From assembly GCA_025331565.1 (NCBI GenBank), contig JAFREQ010000090.1:62001-126000 (forward strand): DNA of 64,000 bases. The letters run 5' to 3'. A program made the translations under genes and the position numbers. A model generated the notes under the pieces. It was not told the DNA's origin, did not search any database, and worked only from the letters and a program-made list of their open reading frames with translations. Positions 60,478 through 64,000 of this stretch are shown one piece after another; position 1 is the stretch's first letter; each line of letters begins with the position of its first letter. The stretch comes from Holacanthus passer (taxonomy: Eukaryota > Chordata > Actinopteri > Pomacanthidae).

Positions 60478-63400
60478 AATGAGAGAGAGGGTATGAGCTG
60501 TGATTTGCATGTGCCCACGTGCAAAATGTGAACTCCCAAATGAGGCTGTAATTGGTTTTAATGTCTTCCCATATGGATTTCACATATGGACTAATTAATT
60601 CACAGTTTTACATCTGAGTGAACGTCTCATCCAGAATGACTTATAATGAAGGCAGCGGCAGAGATATCTTTAATTCATTGACCATTAACAATTTAAAAAG
60701 GGGTGAGTGTTGATGCTGGTTTCTGATTGGTCGGTATAGTCAGAATATTGATAAGCTCCTGGACAAACGGTGCTGCTGTCGGTATTGTTTGTATGTAACA
60801 TTAAATCATGCTAACATACTGCAGTTCCAAGTCCTGCCCGTCCCCTGATGATGACGAAGCTGCCGGTGTCAGGTGATTGAGTTTGACATTCTGTTCTCTG
60901 CAGTCACGGCTGATGGGGGAGAAAGAGTTTATCATTTACTAAATTTAATGGAAATCCAGCTCAATGCAAGAAAATGGTAGTTTGTGATAAATATAATTCA
61001 GCATCAGTTTTAAGCATTTCTACTTTATGCTCCTAAACAATCCAACTTTCTCCATCGCCAGACGAGGGAGGAACAGCAGGATGTCACGGGGCAGTCGTCA
61101 AGTTTATTGTGAAAGATTTATATCCCTTTACTACATGAGGGTGAAAAGTGATGATAAAATGACTGTGCACAGGGTCGATTAAATATTAGGTATCGATAAA
61201 CAGTATCAGTATCTGTCTTGATAAAATCCTCATGATGAGCAACATGGTATCGTGTCTTGGTCTGAGCCTGTGAGTGCAGAAGGTCGTGTAAGACAGAGGA
61301 AGACAGAATATAAAGAGCTTAGGAGTGACGTAAAGAGGATTTTCTTTTATCTATCATTATTCAGATGCATCATTTAGATAGAAAGATAAATAGATGGAGA
61401 GGGAGAGGGGGGGTTGCTTTGCTTGCAGAGACTTGGCTGGTGATGAATAACCCCATCTGCCTGTCATTACTACTAGAGCTACCAGTGCTACACGCACACA
61501 CAGCAGAATCTGTCACAGATCCCCTCTAAACAGCCTCGGGGGATCCAGGCAAAGATAAAGAGCCGAGAGAGAGAGAGCGAGAGCAAGAGCAGAGATGCTG
61601 GGTGTGTCCTGGGCTGTAGATAAGCACAGAGAGGCGGCTCGGAGGAAACGGAAAGCAGGACAAAACGCACTGGGAGGGTAAACACCTGTTCCCCCACTCA
61701 CATTTTCAGGCAGACCACCTATTTTTAGTGCGTCATTAAAGCAAATCTCAAAGGCTCTTTTGCGCTTTTGTCGGCCAGTTGTGACATTAGACGGCTTCAG
61801 TCTGAATCATTTGTAAAGCCAGCAGGCTTTAAGAGACACTGGCGATGCTATTAGCGAGTTACTGGTGGCCTCTCGGATCCCTGATGGCTCGTGTGGAAAT
61901 ACGGCCTTCTGAAACGAAGCCCTTCCAGAAATCGATTGAGGTAAAGCGTTGGAGGTTGATTAGAGACACGGCCAGAGGTCAAACCAATCTGCCCGAGGTT
62001 CAAAGCACGTTCGCAGTACTACTTGTTCAGGCATTTTGCAGGCGCGTGGCGACATTAAGGCTTTGATTTATTTATGTCAGTCTTGCTAATTTAGATGAGT
62101 TAGGACGGGACAGTGAGGCCAGATCAGGAGATGCTTTACAAATAAGCTGCTTTACACAATGTATTAATCTTCAGGGATCTCGTACTTGAAAAGCGTTTAT
62201 TCTATTCTTCTGCTTTAATCTGAAGATCTGATCAGTAGATACTTCCACACAGTAAAAAGTCGACACAGGCTTATAAAGCTCATTAAATCTCAAACTGTAG
62301 TAGTAAAGTTACGTTATGGCTCCTGTAGGCGAGTGATTTTTTGTTTAAAGTCAGCATAATGTTTGCTCATGGTTCAATAAGTCAAACCTTAAACCTTCTA
62401 GCAAGAAATAACAGATGGAACAAAAGATCATTACCCTGACAGACAGACAGGAGCTGTAAAAAAAATGAGAAGTATTAGAGAGAAAAGAGGAAGATTTGAT
62501 TCACGGGGACTCACAGTATTTCTTTAGAAGACAAGTTTCCAGCTTATGCGTCTCTCAGACTTTCAGAAATTGAGCCCTCCATCTTTCACCCATTCCCACA
62601 CAATTTCCTGAGAAACCTGCAGATTGTTGGGTTTTTTTTGAGCTATTTTAGTGTTTGCAGCAACTCGCAGTAATTTAAATCCCTCAAGCTGTTCTTTCTT
62701 TTCCACGCCGGCCTGAAAAGCAGAGGTGGAGAGGTGGCTCTCTTCCAGTTGAATCAATCCAGCGAGTGGACGGCTTGTGGACTCTGTAAAAGTGAACAGC
62801 GGGAGGTCGCGGCCGGTGTTGAGACTTTCATGTTGGTTGTTTGTGAGAGACGGACGGACAGACTGGGAAACGGACTGAAGCAGATAAACAGGTCAAATAA
62901 AAAGCAAACCCACCTCGAGCTGCACTATGAAACACGGTTTACCTAGTTTTGTGATATTAATCTGTGCGACCTACATTTACCTTCGTCGGACTGATGTAGC
63001 CTCTCAGGACAGAGTCTGTCAAGGTGGAGACAAATCATTTGATCACAACAGTGGAGGAGTCCTGTAGATCCTCAGCTGAGACCAGATGATGAAAGTGCAA
63101 ACTTGCTGAGCTGTACATCAATAATGTCACCAAACGAAGCTGTTTGCAGTTGGTGAAGCAGAAAGGATTTTTTTTAACTTGCATCATATACATGAAAAGA
63201 ATGACGAATGCTTTCAAGCAGCTAATACAACGGCGATTAGAAAATGTATTAGTCTAATGGTATTTATCACAGATAATATTCAATCAATAAAATTACTTTC
63301 ACTTTGATTTGGCTGAATTGATTTCAGCGTATCCTTCATTATGGGACAGTGTCAGACCTAAATACAGTTTGTGAGTATAATGTTATATAAGTTCTGAACG

Positions 63401-63945
63401 TTAGAAATAAACAGGAGGCTTTGAGGGATAAAATAAATATATTCATTTTAGAATTTACAGGATAAGCAATTTTCTGCTCTTGCCTGATTTGCAGCAACAG
63501 TGTTCCTCTTTGCTGTAGCATATTTTTATATTGCTCATAGTTCTTTATAAAGACCTGTTCCTGTTGACTGAAGCAGGCGACATGTGATTTGTCCATTTTG
63601 TGTGGAAGTTGACTCAAATGACTGAATGCCTTCTTTTATGGAGCCTGATGAAGAAAACCTGAGTTGATAAAGAAAGTTGATAACCACTGTCTTCATCCTC
63701 ATTATCTGTGATCGAGGTTTAGGTTTCGTGGAGCCAGCTAATGCAAAGCTGGCCGCTGTGTCGAACTCGCCTCGTAGTTCACTCCTCATGTGTGACGCAT
63801 GTACAGACAGACAGAGAGAGAAACGGTAAAAGCACAGAGAGGCAGAGAGAAATGGAGTGACTCCTCCAAAGACGCAGTAATGACAGACTTTGGCGTTTCA
63901 ATGTGACTCAAATCTCCCACTCTCTATCTGTGCCACCCATACACT

Positions 63946-63971
63946 CACACACACACACACACACACACACC
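63946..63971. repeat. (CA)13 microsatellite
   Basis: Perfect CA run near the window end. Confidence 0.95.
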
Positions 63972-64000
63972 TCGCCGCTTTCTCCCGTCCCTTTGTGGTG

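Larger units (their letters stand above)
45955..64000. other. Region upstream of the proposed non-coding exon: no gene recognised
   Basis: 18 kb, either a further cdh11 5' intron or intergenic sequence. I see no coding homology and no convincing first exon or promoter. Contents: two diverged copies of a 236-240-bp unit (48980-49370), T24 at 52199-52222, CA runs at 58502-58525, 59966-59990 and 63946-63971, and twin GT/GA compound repeats at 60283-60330 and 60431-60477. Moderately GC-rich patches lie near 56030-56340, 58980-59090 and 61500-61690. Confidence 0.6.

Noticed and set aside
60035..60478. 147-codon open frames on both strands
   Set aside because: Made of His/Thr or Val/Cys runs from CA/TG repeats.
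61500..61690. Possible first exon of cdh11 on the minus strand
   Set aside because: Pyrimidine-rich, GC-moderate text with a GATCTGTGACAG segment, but no consensus donor in place.
1..64000. CRISPR array, prophage, operon or toxin-antitoxin system
   Set aside because: The window is spliced vertebrate DNA; all regular short repeats are di- or trinucleotide microsatellites without spacers.

Overview
The window is vertebrate genomic DNA, most likely from a percomorph teleost fish. It carries one recognisable gene, on the minus strand: cdh11 (cadherin-11, OB-cadherin), a type II classical cadherin. The fish assignment rests on intron sizes (from 119 nt to about 5.8 kb in the coding part), very dense CA/TG microsatellites, and remnants of interspersed repeats that I know from percomorph genomes (about 215-395, 18337-18515, 19801-20040, and a tRNA-derived SINE near 26690-26920). 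The gene call rests on fourteen coding exons whose translations follow mammalian cadherin-11 almost residue by residue.

Layout, read on the minus strand. 45955-64000 is upstream sequence with no recognisable gene and many simple repeats. A well-spliced 66-nt non-coding exon lies at 45889-45954, followed by an 18-kb intron. The exon 27440-27835 holds most of the 5' leader and the start codon (27584). Coding exons then run down to the stop at 3280-3282: signal peptide and pro-region, furin site RSKR followed by GWVWN, five extracellular cadherin repeats, one membrane segment, and a catenin-binding tail. The 3' UTR probably ends near 1080, just after an AATAAA signal. 1-1079 is downstream flank.

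With normal splicing the protein would be about 818 residues. The one serious defect is the fifth coding exon (EC2, 20873-21144). It is 272 nt long where 168 is expected. It contains a noisy second copy of its own middle part and stops in frame. The error pattern looks like an unpolished long-read patch in the assembly rather than a true mutation.

Other notable points: the canonical 254-nt EC3/EC4 exon is split by a 173-nt intron; the 5' leader carries three short upstream ORFs and a GC-rich hairpin; and a (TG)23 microsatellite directly abuts a 3' splice site. I found no CRISPR array, operon, phage, intact transposon, functional tRNA gene or second protein gene, and I see no undescribed biological system. 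The remaining long open reading frames are low-complexity repeats, antisense shadows or chance.
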